A DNA stretch of 64,000 nucleotides from Streptomyces cyaneus (GCF_004028635.1 NZ_RQJW01000004.1:668682-732681); one strand, 5' to 3'; counted from the stretch's first letter, positions 1 to 9,610 are shown. A program made the numbers and translations. The notes: generated from the letters alone by a model not told the origin.

Positions 1-1
1 C

Positions 2-2500
2 GCGGCGCAGGTCGCCTGGAACCAGGGCGTCGACCTGTGGGCCTTCGACGGCAACCGCATCCTCGCCAATGCCGAATACGCCGCCCGCTACAACCTCGGC
101 GGCGACGTCCCCTTCACCCCCGACCTCGACCGCACCGGCAAGTACATCAAGACGACCGTCTCCGACAAGGTCCGCGGCACACTGCCGCCGATCTACGAGA
201 TGTACTACGCCCACTACGCAGGCGTCCGCGACCTCGACACCCCGTACACGAAGGCGGCCGTCTTCCGCGGCACCGGCGGCGCACGCGTCGTCGAGGGCAG
301 CAACGACGACCTGCCCGGCTTCGGCACCTTCACCTACGCCGGCACGAAGGCCCCGACGCCGACCGCACCGACGGCTCCGGCGGGCGTCACGGCGGTGGGC
401 GACCGCACGAAAGTCACCGTGACGTGGCTGCCGTCCGCGTGGGCGACGACGTACGCCGTGCGCCGGGCGACCCGTCCCGAGGGGCCGTACGAGGAGATCG
501 CGACGGACGTCGACGGTACGACGTACCCGGACCGCGACGCGCGCGGCGGCCGGACCTTCTACTACACCGTCACCGCCGCCAACTCCCTGGGCAGCAGCCC
601 CGAATCGAGCCCGGCCGCCGCCTGCGCCGGTCTCCCCGAGCCCTGGACCGGCCAGGACATCGGCGAGGTACGGATCCCCGGCTCCGCCACCTTCGACGGG
701 GAGCGGTTCGTGCTGGAGGCGTCCGGTACCGCCGACACCTACCGCTGCGTCCATCTCCCGCTGCCCGGCGACGGCACGATCACCGCACGGATCGTGTTCC
801 CGCTCAGCTCCCAGTACGCCAAGATCGGCGTCACCCTGCGCGACTCCCTCGACGCGGACGCCGCGCACGCCGCGATGCTGATCCAGGGGCTGCCGCTGCA
901 CACCTGGAGCGGCGTGTGGAGCGTACGGCCCAAGACGGGGGCGGCGGTCTCCGCCACCGGCAGCACGCCCGTACCGCCCACCCAGCGGCAGGCCATCACC
1001 ACCTCCGCAGCCTTCCCGATCTCCGACCTCGGTGAGCTGCCCGAGTCGGCGACCCCGTTGGAGGCGCCGTACGTCGAGGGCGCGGGCGACGGCTACCGGC
1101 TGCGGGCGCCCTACTGGGTACGGGTGACCCGCAGGGGGCGCAACTGCACCGGTGCGATCTCCCCGGACGGCATCCGCTGGACCCAAGTCGGCTCCAGCGA
1201 GGTCGAGTTGGGCCGCACCGCGTACGCGGGCCTGGTCCTCACCTCCTGCCTCGGTGTCGACGCGGAGTACGCCGAGACCGGCACCGGTGCCTTCGACAAC
1301 GTCGCCGTCACCTCGGCCGCGTCCGGCGAGGTCTGGTCCCCGCCCCGCCCCGCCCGCACCGCCACCGATCTGAAGGCGTCCACCGGCGCCGACGCCGTGG
1401 AGCTGGCCTGGACCGACCCCGACCTCTCCGCCCGCTACAAGGTGCTGCGCGCCACGAGCGCCGACGGCCGCTACGAGACGATCGCGACCGGCATCGGCCC
1501 CGTCGGCTTCGGCACCCGCATCCGGTACGCGGACGCCACCGGCACGCCCGGGACGACGTACCACTACGTCGTGGCGAAGACGAACTGCGGCGGCCGAGGC
1601 CCGCTCCCCGAGCCGGTCTCCGCACCGATGCCGACTCCGGGCGTGCCCCAACTCACCTCCGCCGCCGAGGCGTTCGCCAACAAGGGCGTCCCCTTCCGCC
1701 ACCTCCTGCGCGGCTCGCACGAGCCCGTACGGTTCACCGCGGCCGGACTCCCCGACGGCCTCCGCCTGGACAAGCGCACCGGCCTGGTCTCCGGAACGCC
1801 CACCGAGAGCGGCGAGTTCACCGTCACCACCACCGCGGGCAACGCGGCCGGCGACGGCACCGGCACGCTCACCCTCACCGTCGGCACACCCCCGCCCGCA
1901 CCCTGGACCTACGGCGACCTGGGTGACCCGGTGCTCGACGACCGCGCCTTCGGGACGCTCGGCGTGGCCGCGATCCGTACCCCGGGCAGCACGTCGTACG
2001 ACGGCGGGACCTTCACCGTGCGCGGTGCGGGTGTCGATCTGAGCGTCAACAACCAGGGAATGACGGGTCAGTTCGTACGGCGGCCCGTCACCGGCGACTG
2101 CGAGATCACCGCCCGGCTCGGCTCCCGCACGGGCGCGAGCGCCGACCAGGTGGGACTGCTGATGGCCAAGTCGCTGTCACCGTTCGACCAGGCCGCCGGG
2201 GCCGTCGTCACCGGCGGGACCAACGCGCAGCTCATGCTGCGCACGACCGTCGCCGGAAAGTCGGCCTTCACCGGAAACGCAACCGCCACCCTCCCCAGCC
2301 TGCTGCGACTGAAGCGCGTCGGGACCGCCTTCACCGCAGCCCTGTCCACCGATGACGGCGCCACCTGGACCACCCTCGCCACCGGCGAGATCCCCGGGTT
2401 CGGTGACGCCCCCTACTACGTGGGCCTCGTGGTCTGCTCCCGCAACCAACTGGCCCGCTGCACCACCGAGTTCGACGAGGTGAGCATCACCACCGACTGA
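2..2500 (+). CDS. Alginate-lyase-superfamily secreted protein, C-terminal part (5' end outside window)
   Basis: The reading frame is open from the left edge, so the start and signal peptide are missing. The first residues (AWNQGVDLWAFDGNRILANA) match the C-terminal part of the catalytic domain of the next gene (AWNQGEDLYSYDGRRFMKAA), so this is a paralogous alginate-lyase-fold glycan lyase. After it come a fibronectin type III domain (about 360-620 nt), a concanavalin-like beta-sandwich (about 640-1310), a second FN3 (about 1350-1630), a putative-Ig (He_PIG) domain containing GLRLDKRTGLVSGTP (about 1640-1890), and a second sandwich up to the stop. The layout suits an extracellular enzyme that grips polysaccharide. 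It lies 27 nt upstream of its paralogue and is probably co-transcribed with it. The substrate is inferred from context to be acidic plant polysaccharide; this is not proven. Confidence 0.8.
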   Translation, partial: AAQVAWNQGVDLWAFDGNRILANAEYAARYNLGGDVPFTPDLDRTGKYIKTTVSDKVRGTLPPIYEMYYAHYAGVRDLDTPYTKAAVFRGTGGARVVEGSNDDLPGFGTFTYAGTKAPTPTAPTAPAGVTAVGDRTKVTVTWLPSAWATTYAVRRATRPEGPYEEIATDVDGTTYPDRDARGGRTFYYTVTAANSLGSSPESSPAAACAGLPEPWTGQDIGEVRIPGSATFDGERFVLEASGTADTYRCVHLPLPGDGTITARIVFPLSSQYAKIGVTLRDSLDADAAHAAMLIQGLPLHTWSGVWSVRPKTGAAVSATGSTPVPPTQRQAITTSAAFPISDLGELPESATPLEAPYVEGAGDGYRLRAPYWVRVTRRGRNCTGAISPDGIRWTQVGSSEVELGRTAYAGLVLTSCLGVDAEYAETGTGAFDNVAVTSAASGEVWSPPRPARTATDLKASTGADAVELAWTDPDLSARYKVLRATSADGRYETIATGIGPVGFGTRIRYADATGTPGTTYHYVVAKTNCGGRGPLPEPVSAPMPTPGVPQLTSAAEAFANKGVPFRHLLRGSHEPVRFTAAGLPDGLRLDKRTGLVSGTPTESGEFTVTTTAGNAAGDGTGTLTLTVGTPPPAPWTYGDLGDPVLDDRAFGTLGVAAIRTPGSTSYDGGTFTVRGAGVDLSVNNQGMTGQFVRRPVTGDCEITARLGSRTGASADQVGLLMAKSLSPFDQAAGAVVTGGTNAQLMLRTTVAGKSAFTGNATATLPSLLRLKRVGTAFTAALSTDDGATWTTLATGEIPGFGDAPYYVGLVVCSRNQLARCTTEFDEVSITTD

Positions 2501-2527
2501 TCCCCCCACGGATTGGAGTGCACGACA

Positions 2528-3802
2528 ATGAGCCGCACTTCCCCCCACCAGCACCACCAGCACCACCCCACCGGTGAGTTGAGCCGCCGCGGTCTGCTGA
2601 AGACCGCCGGCGGTCTCACCGCGGCCGTCGCACTGGGTGCTGCGTCTGCCGTCACCACGGCGGTCGTCGCCCCCACGGCGGACGCGGCCCCCGCGACCTT
2701 CACCCACCCCGGCATGCTGCACAACGCCGGAGACATCAACCGAGCCAAGGTCAGGGTCGCCGCCGGCACCGACCCCTGGCTGTCCGGCTGGAACCGGCTG
2801 ACCGCCAACTCCCACTCACAGTCCACCTGGGCGCCTCGCCCCACGGCCACGATCATCCGCGGCGGCGACGGCCAGAACTACCCCCAGCTCTACAACGACA
2901 TCCACGCCGCCTACCAGAACGCGCTGCGCTGGCACGTGGGCGGCACCGCCGCGAACGGCGACTGCGCCGTGCGCATTCTCAACGCCTGGTCGTCCACGCT
3001 CACCAGCATCACCGGAAACGCCGACCGGTTCCTGGCCGCCGGCATCTACGGCTGGCAGTTCGCGAACGTCGCCGAGCTCATGCGCGGGTACGCCGGGTTC
3101 GACCTCAACCGGTTCAAGACGATGATGCTCAACGTCTTCTACCCGCTCAACAACCAGTTTCTGACCGGCCACAACGACGCCTGCATCACCAACTACTGGG
3201 CCAACTGGGACCTGTGCAACATGGCCTCGATCATGGCCATCGGGATCCTGTGCGACGACGGCGCAAAGTACGACCAGGCCGTCAACTACTTCAAGAACGG
3301 CGGCGGCAACGGTCAGATCAGGCGCGCGGTGCCGTTCCTGTACCCGGGCGTCGAGGGCTACGACCTCGGCCAGTGGCAGGAGTCCGGCCGCGACCAGGGC
3401 CACACCGTCATGGGCATGGGCCAGATGGGCGCCCTCTGCGAGATGGCCTGGAACCAGGGCGAGGATCTGTACTCGTACGACGGTCGCCGCTTCATGAAGG
3501 CCGCCCAGTACGTCGCCAAGTACAACCTGAACATGAACGTGCCCTACACCACCTACACCTGGGGCAGCGGCCAGAACTGCGCCCAGCAGTCACAGACGGT
3601 GATCGGCTCCGGCAGTCGTGGTCAGGTCCGCCCGGTGTGGGCCATGCTCCACTACCACTACGGCCGACGTCTGCTCCTCGACGACAAGTACATCGCCCAG
3701 ATGTGCTTCTCGGTCGCCCCCGAGGGCGGAGGAGGTGACTACGGCACCACCAGCGGAGGCTTCGACCAGCTGGGCTTCGGCACACTGATGTACGCCAAGT
3801 AG
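2528..3802 (+). CDS. Secreted alginate-lyase-superfamily protein (Tat exported)
   Basis: A 424-residue protein. ATG 2528 is preferred over the in-frame TTG 2513 because GGAG (2515-2518) lies 9 nt before it. The N-terminus has a twin-arginine signal (SRRGLLKTAGG) and an alanine-rich h-region ending near ADAAP, so it is exported folded. The mature part is one alpha/alpha-toroid alginate lyase domain with the characteristic ESGRDQGHTVMGMGQM segment and the NNQF/NYWANWD region. It is a stand-alone version of the catalytic domain at the 3' end of which the upstream gene can be seen. These families cleave uronate-containing chains by beta-elimination. With the rhamnogalacturonan enzymes nearby, a pectic substrate seems likelier than alginate, but that is inference. 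Confidence 0.85.
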   Translation: MSRTSPHQHHQHHPTGELSRRGLLKTAGGLTAAVALGAASAVTTAVVAPTADAAPATFTHPGMLHNAGDINRAKVRVAAGTDPWLSGWNRLTANSHSQSTWAPRPTATIIRGGDGQNYPQLYNDIHAAYQNALRWHVGGTAANGDCAVRILNAWSSTLTSITGNADRFLAAGIYGWQFANVAELMRGYAGFDLNRFKTMMLNVFYPLNNQFLTGHNDACITNYWANWDLCNMASIMAIGILCDDGAKYDQAVNYFKNGGGNGQIRRAVPFLYPGVEGYDLGQWQESGRDQGHTVMGMGQMGALCEMAWNQGEDLYSYDGRRFMKAAQYVAKYNLNMNVPYTTYTWGSGQNCAQQSQTVIGSGSRGQVRPVWAMLHYHYGRRLLLDDKYIAQMCFSVAPEGGGGDYGTTSGGFDQLGFGTLMYAK

Positions 3803-3912
3803 CCGGATACGCCGAATAGCCCTCTCACCCTCTCGTGCACCGGAATATCGGGCCACAATGAGTTGCTCTGATCTTCACGGTGCACGAGCGCGGTGAGGAG
3901 GCTGGTGGACGT

Positions 3913-5508
3913 ATGACAGCAGTCCAGACAGATTCCGTGACAGACCCCGTGGTGAGCACGCCCTACGGTGCCGTACGGGGCCGGTACGAAGAGGACGGCG
4001 TCGCGGTGTTCCGGGGCATCCCCTACGCAGCGCCCCCGTTCGGCCCACGACGGTTCCGGCCGCCCGAGCCACCCGAGCCCTGGGACGGTGTGCGCGACGC
4101 CGGCGCCTTCGGGCCGACCCCGCCGAAACCGCCGTACTCCGAGGCCTTCGCGCAGTACCTGTCCGATCCCGTCGTGCCCGGCGACGACTGCCTCAACCTC
4201 AACGTCTGGACCCCGGAGCCCGGACCGGGCGCCCGGCTCCCGGTCCTGGTGTGGGTGCACGGCGGCGCCCTGACCCGTGGCTCCTCGGGTATGCCCGTGT
4301 ACGACGGCCGGCCCTTCGCGCGCGACGGTGTCGTCTTCGTCTCGGTCAACTACCGGCTGGGTGTCGAGGGCTACGGCTACTTCCCGGACGCCCCCGCCAA
4401 CGCCGGTCTGCGTGACCAGCTCGCCGCCCTGAAGTGGGTGCACGAGTCCATCGAGGCCTTCGGCGGCGACCCCGACCGCATCACCCTGGCCGGCCAGTCC
4501 GCCGGCGCCATCAGCATCGGCGCGCTGCTCGCCGCCCCGCAGGCCCAGGGCCTTGTCCGGCGGGCCGTCCTGCAGAGCGGGCCGCCCGAGGCCGCCGAGC
4601 GGGACAAGGTACGGCGGATGGTGCGCCGTATGGCCACCCGGCTGAAGATCCCCGCGACCGCCGCCGCCTTCGCCGAGGTCGACCGCGAGCTGCTCCTGCG
4701 CACCCAGGCCGAGGTGGGCAGGCTCAGCAGCCCCGTGGTGGGCGGCCCCGCCTTCGGGATCGTCGTCGACGGCGACATCGTCCCCCGCGACCCCTTGGAG
4801 GCGCTGACGGAGGGCGACGCCGCGGCCGGCGTCGACCTGATGACCGGCTGGACCCGCGACGAGTACCGCCTGTGGCTGGTGCCCGGCGGGCTCCTGGAGC
4901 GCCTCGACCGGCTCGGCGCGGTCGCCCTGGCCGGCGCCATGGCCCGCTGCCACGTGGGCGCCGACGTGCCCCGCGGCTACCGCGCCCTGCACCCGGAGGC
5001 CGGCACCGCCGAGATCGTCGGCCAGATGGTCACCGACCACCTGCTGCGCGTCCCCCTGCACCGCCTGGCCGACGCCCGCCCCGGATCGTCGTACGTGTAC
5101 GAGTTCGCCTGGCCCTCCACCCTCCCCGACCTCGGCGCCTGTCACGCGCTGGAGCTCGGCTTCGTCTTCGACACCGGGGACGTCCCCGAGTCCCGCAAAC
5201 TGGCCGGCGAGGGCGCCCCGCAGGAGCTGGCGGACGAGATGCACCGGGCGTGGCTGCGGTTCGCGGTGGAGGGCGACCCGGGATGGCAGGCGTGGGACGA
5301 CTCGCACCCGGTGCGGGTCTTCGGCGACGGCGAGACACATACGGCGTACGGCCCGCGCGACGCCGAACTCGCCCTGTGGGCCGCCGCCGTCACGCCCCCG
5401 GAAGCCACGCCGGCATCGGCCCTCGCCGACGGTTCGCTCACGCGCGGTACGGAACTGCGGTCAGTGGTACGGCGGTTGCGCCTGCCCGGCGCCGTCCGTC
5501 GGCACTGA
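3913..5508 (+). CDS. Type-B carboxylesterase
   Basis: A 531-residue alpha/beta hydrolase of the carboxylesterase type B family. The family block FRGIPYAAPPFGPRRFRPP, the EDCLNLNVW-like segment (DDCLNLNVWTP), the oxyanion HGGAL and the nucleophile elbow GQSAGA (Ser near residue 196) are all visible. The terminal catalytic His is probably in GACHALELGFVFD. There is no signal peptide, so it is cytoplasmic. ATG 3913 is chosen over an upstream GTG (3880) because GAGGAG and GGTGG lie just before it. It lies between the lyases and the LacI repressor and may remove acyl esters from imported pectic oligosaccharides; the substrate is not shown. Confidence 0.9.
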   Translation: MTAVQTDSVTDPVVSTPYGAVRGRYEEDGVAVFRGIPYAAPPFGPRRFRPPEPPEPWDGVRDAGAFGPTPPKPPYSEAFAQYLSDPVVPGDDCLNLNVWTPEPGPGARLPVLVWVHGGALTRGSSGMPVYDGRPFARDGVVFVSVNYRLGVEGYGYFPDAPANAGLRDQLAALKWVHESIEAFGGDPDRITLAGQSAGAISIGALLAAPQAQGLVRRAVLQSGPPEAAERDKVRRMVRRMATRLKIPATAAAFAEVDRELLLRTQAEVGRLSSPVVGGPAFGIVVDGDIVPRDPLEALTEGDAAAGVDLMTGWTRDEYRLWLVPGGLLERLDRLGAVALAGAMARCHVGADVPRGYRALHPEAGTAEIVGQMVTDHLLRVPLHRLADARPGSSYVYEFAWPSTLPDLGACHALELGFVFDTGDVPESRKLAGEGAPQELADEMHRAWLRFAVEGDPGWQAWDDSHPVRVFGDGETHTAYGPRDAELALWAAAVTPPEATPASALADGSLTRGTELRSVVRRLRLPGAVRRH

Positions 5509-5563
5509 CGACGGCTCGGTACTGACGGGGGCTGGGTACTGACGACGGCTCGCTGACGGCTCG

Positions 5564-6619
5564 TCACTCGGCGAGCGGTGCGACCGAGTCCCGTACCACC
5601 ACATGCGTGCCCAGCAGCAGATGCTCGTCCGGATGCTCCGGGGTCCGGCCGAGCGCGGTGCGTACCGCGAGGCGGCCCAGCTCCTCGTAGGGGACGTGGA
5701 CCGTCGTCAGGGCCGGGTGCAGGTCACGGGCGAAGGGGATGTCGTCGTAGCCCGCGAGTGAGACGTCACCGGGTACGTCGAGGCCGGCCTCGTGCAGGGC
5801 GGTGAGCGCGCCGGCGGCGACCATGTCGGTGGCGGCGACCACGGCCGTGAACTCCAGCCCCTCCTTGAGGGCCTCGCGCATCAGACGGTGCCCGGCGTCG
5901 CGGGTGAAGTCGCCGTGCAGGAGCAGCGCCGGGTCGGGGTCCAGGCCACGGGCGCGGTGGGCGGCGAGATAGCCGCGCTCGCGGCCCTGTGCGGTGGTGT
6001 GGTCGGACGCGCCGCCGAGGAACAGGACCCGCTGGTGGCCCTGGGCGAGGACGTGGGCGACCAGGGCGTAGGCGCCGCCCTCGTTGTCGTACTCGATGAC
6101 CGTCACGGGCGCCCCGGGGCCCAGCGGCGGCCGCCCGCACAGCACCAGCCGGGAGCCCGCCGACGCCAGCGAGTCGGCCATACGGCGGGTGCGCTCGCGG
6201 TACTCGGGCGTGTCGGCGGAGCCGCCGACCAGGATCACGGCGGCGGCGCGCTGGGCGCGCATCATCTCGACGAACTCCACCTCGTGCTGGACGTCGCCCT
6301 CCGTCGTGCACACCAGGCACAGATGCCCGAGCCGTCTGGCCTCCCGCTCCACCCCGTACGCCATGTGCGCGAACGACGGCCCGGTGATGTCCTCCAGCAC
6401 GAACGCCAACGTGGGCGTGCCGACCCCGGCGATCGCCTTGGCGCGCGCGTCGGCGACGTAATCCAGGTCACGGACCGCCCGCATCACGCGCGTACGCGTC
6501 GCCGAACTCACCGGATACACCCCGCCGAGCACCCGCGACACGGTCGACGCGGACACCCCCGCACGGGCCGCCACGTCCCGGATGGTGCTGCGCCCCGCGT
6601 CCTCGCTCTTCCTGGTCAT
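5564..6619 (-). CDS. LacI-family transcriptional repressor
   Basis: A 351-residue regulator. The DNA-binding domain is at residues 12-35 (TIRDVAARAGVSASTVSRVL), the hinge helix follows, then a periplasmic-binding-protein-like sugar sensor (VVAATDMVAAGALTAL, DVSLAGYDDIPFARDLHPALTTV) typical of LacI/GalR proteins. ATG 6619 is chosen because the DNA-binding domain begins just after it and GAGG precedes it; the frame extends further upstream but without recognisable protein. It converges with the carboxylesterase and is the only LacI repressor in the pectinolytic block, so it is the likely regulator of these genes. A near-perfect palindrome at 6680-6697 suggests autoregulation. Confidence 0.93.
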   Translation of the reverse strand: MTRKSEDAGRSTIRDVAARAGVSASTVSRVLGGVYPVSSATRTRVMRAVRDLDYVADARAKAIAGVGTPTLAFVLEDITGPSFAHMAYGVEREARRLGHLCLVCTTEGDVQHEVEFVEMMRAQRAAAVILVGGSADTPEYRERTRRMADSLASAGSRLVLCGRPPLGPGAPVTVIEYDNEGGAYALVAHVLAQGHQRVLFLGGASDHTTAQGRERGYLAAHRARGLDPDPALLLHGDFTRDAGHRLMREALKEGLEFTAVVAATDMVAAGALTALHEAGLDVPGDVSLAGYDDIPFARDLHPALTTVHVPYEELGRLAVRTALGRTPEHPDEHLLLGTHVVVRDSVAPLAE

Positions 6620-6679
6620 CCCTGCCTCGCCCCTCTCCGGGCACCCTCGCGCTCCCCCTGGGGAACCTGTGGCAACACG

Positions 6680-6697
6680 ATGGCAACCGGTTCCCAT
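6680..6697. promoter_or_regulatory. LacI-type operator upstream of the repressor gene
   Basis: ATGGCAACCGGTTCCCAT is an 18-nt palindrome with one mismatched pair, centred on AACCGGTT, which is the classical geometry of a LacI/GalR operator. It lies 60 nt before the repressor start. A GGGAACC at 6661-6667 and a second TGGCAAC at 6670-6676 add further half-sites. Autoregulation is inferred. Confidence 0.6.
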
Positions 6698-6775
6698 GCG
6701 GAGGCTAGCAGCGGGGCGAGGGCGGGGACGAGCCCTGTGCGGGGGCGTGGGCTGCTTCGGAAGAAACGGCCGAGC

Positions 6776-7324
6776 TCAACCGGACGGCGTGACCGAGGAC
6801 CGCACGCCGAACCACTGCTCGGCGCCGTACTCCTCGAACCGCTCCACCTCGGTGAACCCCAGCTTCGCCGCGAGGCGCATCGCGCGGGCGTTGGCGGTCT
6901 GGGTGCAGAGCACCACGGGCTCGCCGGGAAGCGCGTCGGCGAACCAGTCGAGTGCCGCTGCGCACGCCTCGGCGGCGTACCCGCATCCCCACGCCTGCGG
7001 CAGGAAAAGGTAGCCGAGCTCGGCCTCCCCGGCGTCCGGACGGACGTGACCCGGACGCTCCGCGTCGCGCCGGTCGAGCGTGATCATGCCGATCATCGCT
7101 CCGTCGAGAGCGATCACGAAGAGGCCGGGGCGCCGCCCGGGCACCTCGGGCACGGCGCGTTCGAGCTCAGCACGCGGTCGAGGGCCACCGATGTACGTGC
7201 CCACCTGTGGCGATGCGAACAGCTCGATGAACGCCGCACGGTCCCGGGCCTCGGACTCGCGGAGCACGAGCCGTTCGGTCCGTATCGGGGCAGGTGGCCA
7301 GGCGACGGGTCCGAGTTCGGTCAT
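6776..7324 (-). CDS. GNAT-family N-acetyltransferase
   Basis: A 182-residue protein of the RimJ/RimL-like acetyltransferase branch. It starts with the RTERLVLRESEARDRAAF block, has beta-4 (FVIALDGAMIGMITL), the acetyl-CoA loop region (ELGYLFLPQAWGCGYAAEA) and the ending FGVRSSV. The acceptor cannot be told from sequence; amino-terminal residues, small amines or antibiotics are all possible. ATG 7324 begins MTELGPVAW; a TTG three codons upstream is an alternative. It stands alone between the LacI gene and mmuM, all on the minus strand. Confidence 0.9.
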   Translation of the reverse strand: MTELGPVAWPPAPIRTERLVLRESEARDRAAFIELFASPQVGTYIGGPRPRAELERAVPEVPGRRPGLFVIALDGAMIGMITLDRRDAERPGHVRPDAGEAELGYLFLPQAWGCGYAAEACAAALDWFADALPGEPVVLCTQTANARAMRLAAKLGFTEVERFEEYGAEQWFGVRSSVTPSG

Positions 7325-7411
7325 GGCGGGCAAACCTATCGGACGCCCGTGAGCGCTACCCGAAAGAGGAGGCCTGGTCCGTGGCCACCGCCGGCCACGT
7401 CGCCGCGCTGG

Positions 7412-8335
7412 CTAACCCACCGCCGCCAGCGTGCGCGCGATGGAGTCGATCGCCTCCGGGCCCACCCGGCAGCACCCGCCGATCAGCCGCGCCCCGGACT
7501 CCCGCCACCCCCGCACCTGCTCGGGCGCGAAGCTGGAGCGGCCGTCCCAGCTGCGGGACTCGGCGTTCCAGGCCTCGCCGCTGTTGGGGTAGACGACGAC
7601 GGGCTTGCCCGTGACGCGGGCGGCGGTCTCGACGGCGCCCTCGACATCCTCCGGAGCGCAGCAGTTCACGCCGACCGCGATCACCTCGTCGGCGTCGGCG
7701 GCCGGCGCGAAGGCCTCCTCCAGCGGCTGGCCGGCGCGGGTGCGGTCACCGGCGACCGAGTACGACAGCCAGGCCGGGACACCCAGGCCGCGCACCGCCC
7801 GCAGCAGCGCCTCGGCCTCGTCGGCGTCCGGCACGGTCTCCAGCGCCAGCACATCGGGCCGGGCCCCGGCCAGCACCTCCAGCCGGGGCCGGTGGAAGCG
7901 CTCCAGTTCGTCGACGCTCAGCCCGTACCGACCCCGGTACTCGGAGCCGTCCGCCAGCATCGCCCCGTACGGCCCGACGGACGCGGCCACCCACAGGGGA
8001 CGCGTGATCCCCTTTCGCTGCGCCTGCCGGGCCGCCTCGCGCGCCAACTCCACGCTCAGCGCGAGGAGTTCGGCGGCCCGCTCCGGTCCGATGCCGCGCC
8101 CCGCGAACCCCTCGAACGTGGCCTGGTAGCTGGATGTGATCGCCACGTCCGCCCCCGCCTCGAAATAGGCGAGATGCGCCTCGGTGATCGCCTCGGGCCG
8201 CTCCGCGAGCAGCCGCGCCGACCACAGCTCGTCGCTCAGATCGTGCCCGGCGGACTCGAGCTGGTTGGACATGCCGCCGTCGAGCACGACGGTCCCGGCG
8301 GCGAGCGCTTCGGCGAGGGTGATGGTGCTGGTCAT
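7412..8335 (-). CDS. mmuM: Homocysteine S-methyltransferase
   Basis: A 307-residue zinc enzyme that methylates homocysteine to methionine, probably with S-methylmethionine (or SAM) as donor. The start of the barrel (VVLDGGMSNQLESAG), the first zinc Cys in GVNCCAPEDV and the paired zinc cysteines in GGCCRVGPEAI near the C-terminus are all present. ATG 8335 is chosen because the conserved barrel begins about 15 residues later; upstream in-frame sequence looks non-coding. It is divergent from the kinase gene at 8483, and the shared promoter region holds a 22-bp tandem repeat. Confidence 0.92.
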   Translation of the reverse strand: MTSTITLAEALAAGTVVLDGGMSNQLESAGHDLSDELWSARLLAERPEAITEAHLAYFEAGADVAITSSYQATFEGFAGRGIGPERAAELLALSVELAREAARQAQRKGITRPLWVAASVGPYGAMLADGSEYRGRYGLSVDELERFHRPRLEVLAGARPDVLALETVPDADEAEALLRAVRGLGVPAWLSYSVAGDRTRAGQPLEEAFAPAADADEVIAVGVNCCAPEDVEGAVETAARVTGKPVVVYPNSGEAWNAESRSWDGRSSFAPEQVRGWRESGARLIGGCCRVGPEAIDSIARTLAAVG

Positions 8336-8389
8336 GGTGACGACGGTAGTCGAGGAGGGGCGGGTGTCCGGCATGTGGGACAGCTCGTG

Positions 8390-8469
8390 GAGCCTCCGTG
8401 GGCCCGCCTGGGACCTGCGTGGGGCATCGGTGAGACCTCCGTGGGGCATCGGTGGAACCTCCTTGGGAT
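8390..8469. repeat. 22-bp tandem repeat in a divergent promoter region
   Basis: Units run 8390-8411, 8412-8433, 8434-8455 and a partial at 8456-8469. The core of each is (G/A)(A/G)CCTCCGTGGG, and units two and three share CGTGGGGCATCGGTG. The array lies between mmuM (minus) and the APH-fold gene (plus), ending 13 nt before the latter's start. Confidence 0.75.
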
Positions 8470-8482
8470 CTAGCCTTGGCGC

Positions 8483-9595
8483 ATGCCTGAGACCGCTTTA
8501 CCGGAGGCCGAGGCCCATGAGGTTCTCGGGGCCGGCCGGGTCGCCGTCGAACCCCTCACCCACAACCCGAAGAACGGCGTCACCGCCGGCGTCTGGCGGG
8601 TCCGCGCCGGTGACCGTTCGGCCGTACTGAAGGTGCTCACCCGGAACAAGGAAGCCGCCGGCCACTGGGCGGCCTCGGACGACCCCCGGCACTGGAACTA
8701 CTGGCGGCGGGAGGCCCACGTCTACGAGTCGGGGCTCGCTCGGACCTGGCAGCCGTACGGCATCCGTGCGCCCCGGCTGCTCGCGAGCGCCCCACGGGCC
8801 GACGGCGACATCGCGCTGTGGCTGGAGGACGTACCGGGCGAGGCCGGCCCGTCCTGGTCGCTCGCCCGGCACATCGAGCACGCCCGGCGCCTCGGCGCGG
8901 CCCAGGGAGCCGCCGTCCCCGGCCCGGCGCAGCCGTGGTTCTCGCACCGCTTCCTGCGTGAGTACATCGGCGGCAACACCCTCGGTCAGGAGCTGCTCGA
9001 CGAGGACGAGGCCTGGGAACAGCCCCTGGTCCGAGACCACTTCCCGGCCGGTCTGCGCCACGAGATGGTCCGGCTGCACCACGACCGCGAGTGGTTCCTG
9101 CAGATCATGGAGTCCCTGCCGCGCACGCTCAGCCACCTCGACCACTGGCCTGCCAACCTCCGCGCCCACGGCCCGGACGACGTCCTGTTCGACTGGGCGT
9201 TCACCGGCGACGGCGCCCTCGGCGAGGACCTCGGCAACTATCTGCCCGACTCCGTCTTCGACCTGTTCGTCCCGGCCGCGCGGCTGCCCGAGTACGCGGC
9301 GGCGGCGTACGAGGCGTATCTGCACGGCCTGCGCGAGAGCGGTTGGCGGGGCGACGAACACCTCGTACGGCTGGCGGTGTGCGCCTCGGCCGTGAAGTAC
9401 GACTGGCTCACCGCCCTGATGCTCGCCCGGGCCGGCGAGGAGCAGTTGGACTACGGCGGTCGGGGCACGGTCTCCGCCGAACTCCGTTACCGCGAACGCG
9501 GGTCGGCCCTCGCCTTCCTCGCCGGCTGGGCGGCCGAGGCGCGCGATCTCGCCCCACGTCTCGGCTTCCCGGAGCCGCCGAGCGGGCGCCACTGA
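8483..9595 (+). CDS. APH-fold phosphotransferase family protein
   Basis: A 370-residue cytoplasmic protein with the aminoglycoside phosphotransferase fold. The catalytic-loop Brenner motif is HLDHWPANLR, the metal-binding Asp is in FDWAFTGDG, and SAVLKVLTR may supply the ATP lysine. The substrate is unknown; these proteins phosphorylate small molecules or are inactive relatives. It is divergent from mmuM and converges with the anchored beta-strand-repeat gene only 15 nt away. No obvious Shine-Dalgarno is seen apart from purines in CTTGGGATC. Confidence 0.8.
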   Translation: MPETALPEAEAHEVLGAGRVAVEPLTHNPKNGVTAGVWRVRAGDRSAVLKVLTRNKEAAGHWAASDDPRHWNYWRREAHVYESGLARTWQPYGIRAPRLLASAPRADGDIALWLEDVPGEAGPSWSLARHIEHARRLGAAQGAAVPGPAQPWFSHRFLREYIGGNTLGQELLDEDEAWEQPLVRDHFPAGLRHEMVRLHHDREWFLQIMESLPRTLSHLDHWPANLRAHGPDDVLFDWAFTGDGALGEDLGNYLPDSVFDLFVPAARLPEYAAAAYEAYLHGLRESGWRGDEHLVRLAVCASAVKYDWLTALMLARAGEEQLDYGGRGTVSAELRYRERGSALAFLAGWAAEARDLAPRLGFPEPPSGRH

Positions 9596-9610
9596 CCGGC
9601 TTGCCCAGCC

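Noticed and set aside
2..3802. True alginate degradation
   Set aside because: The fold is that of alginate lyases, but no other alginate gene (oligoalginate lyase, KDG pathway) is present and all neighbours act on pectic polymers.
5792..8473. About 890-codon plus-strand frame crossing LacI, GNAT and mmuM
   Set aside because: It spans three well-supported genes on the other strand and has no recognisable motif.
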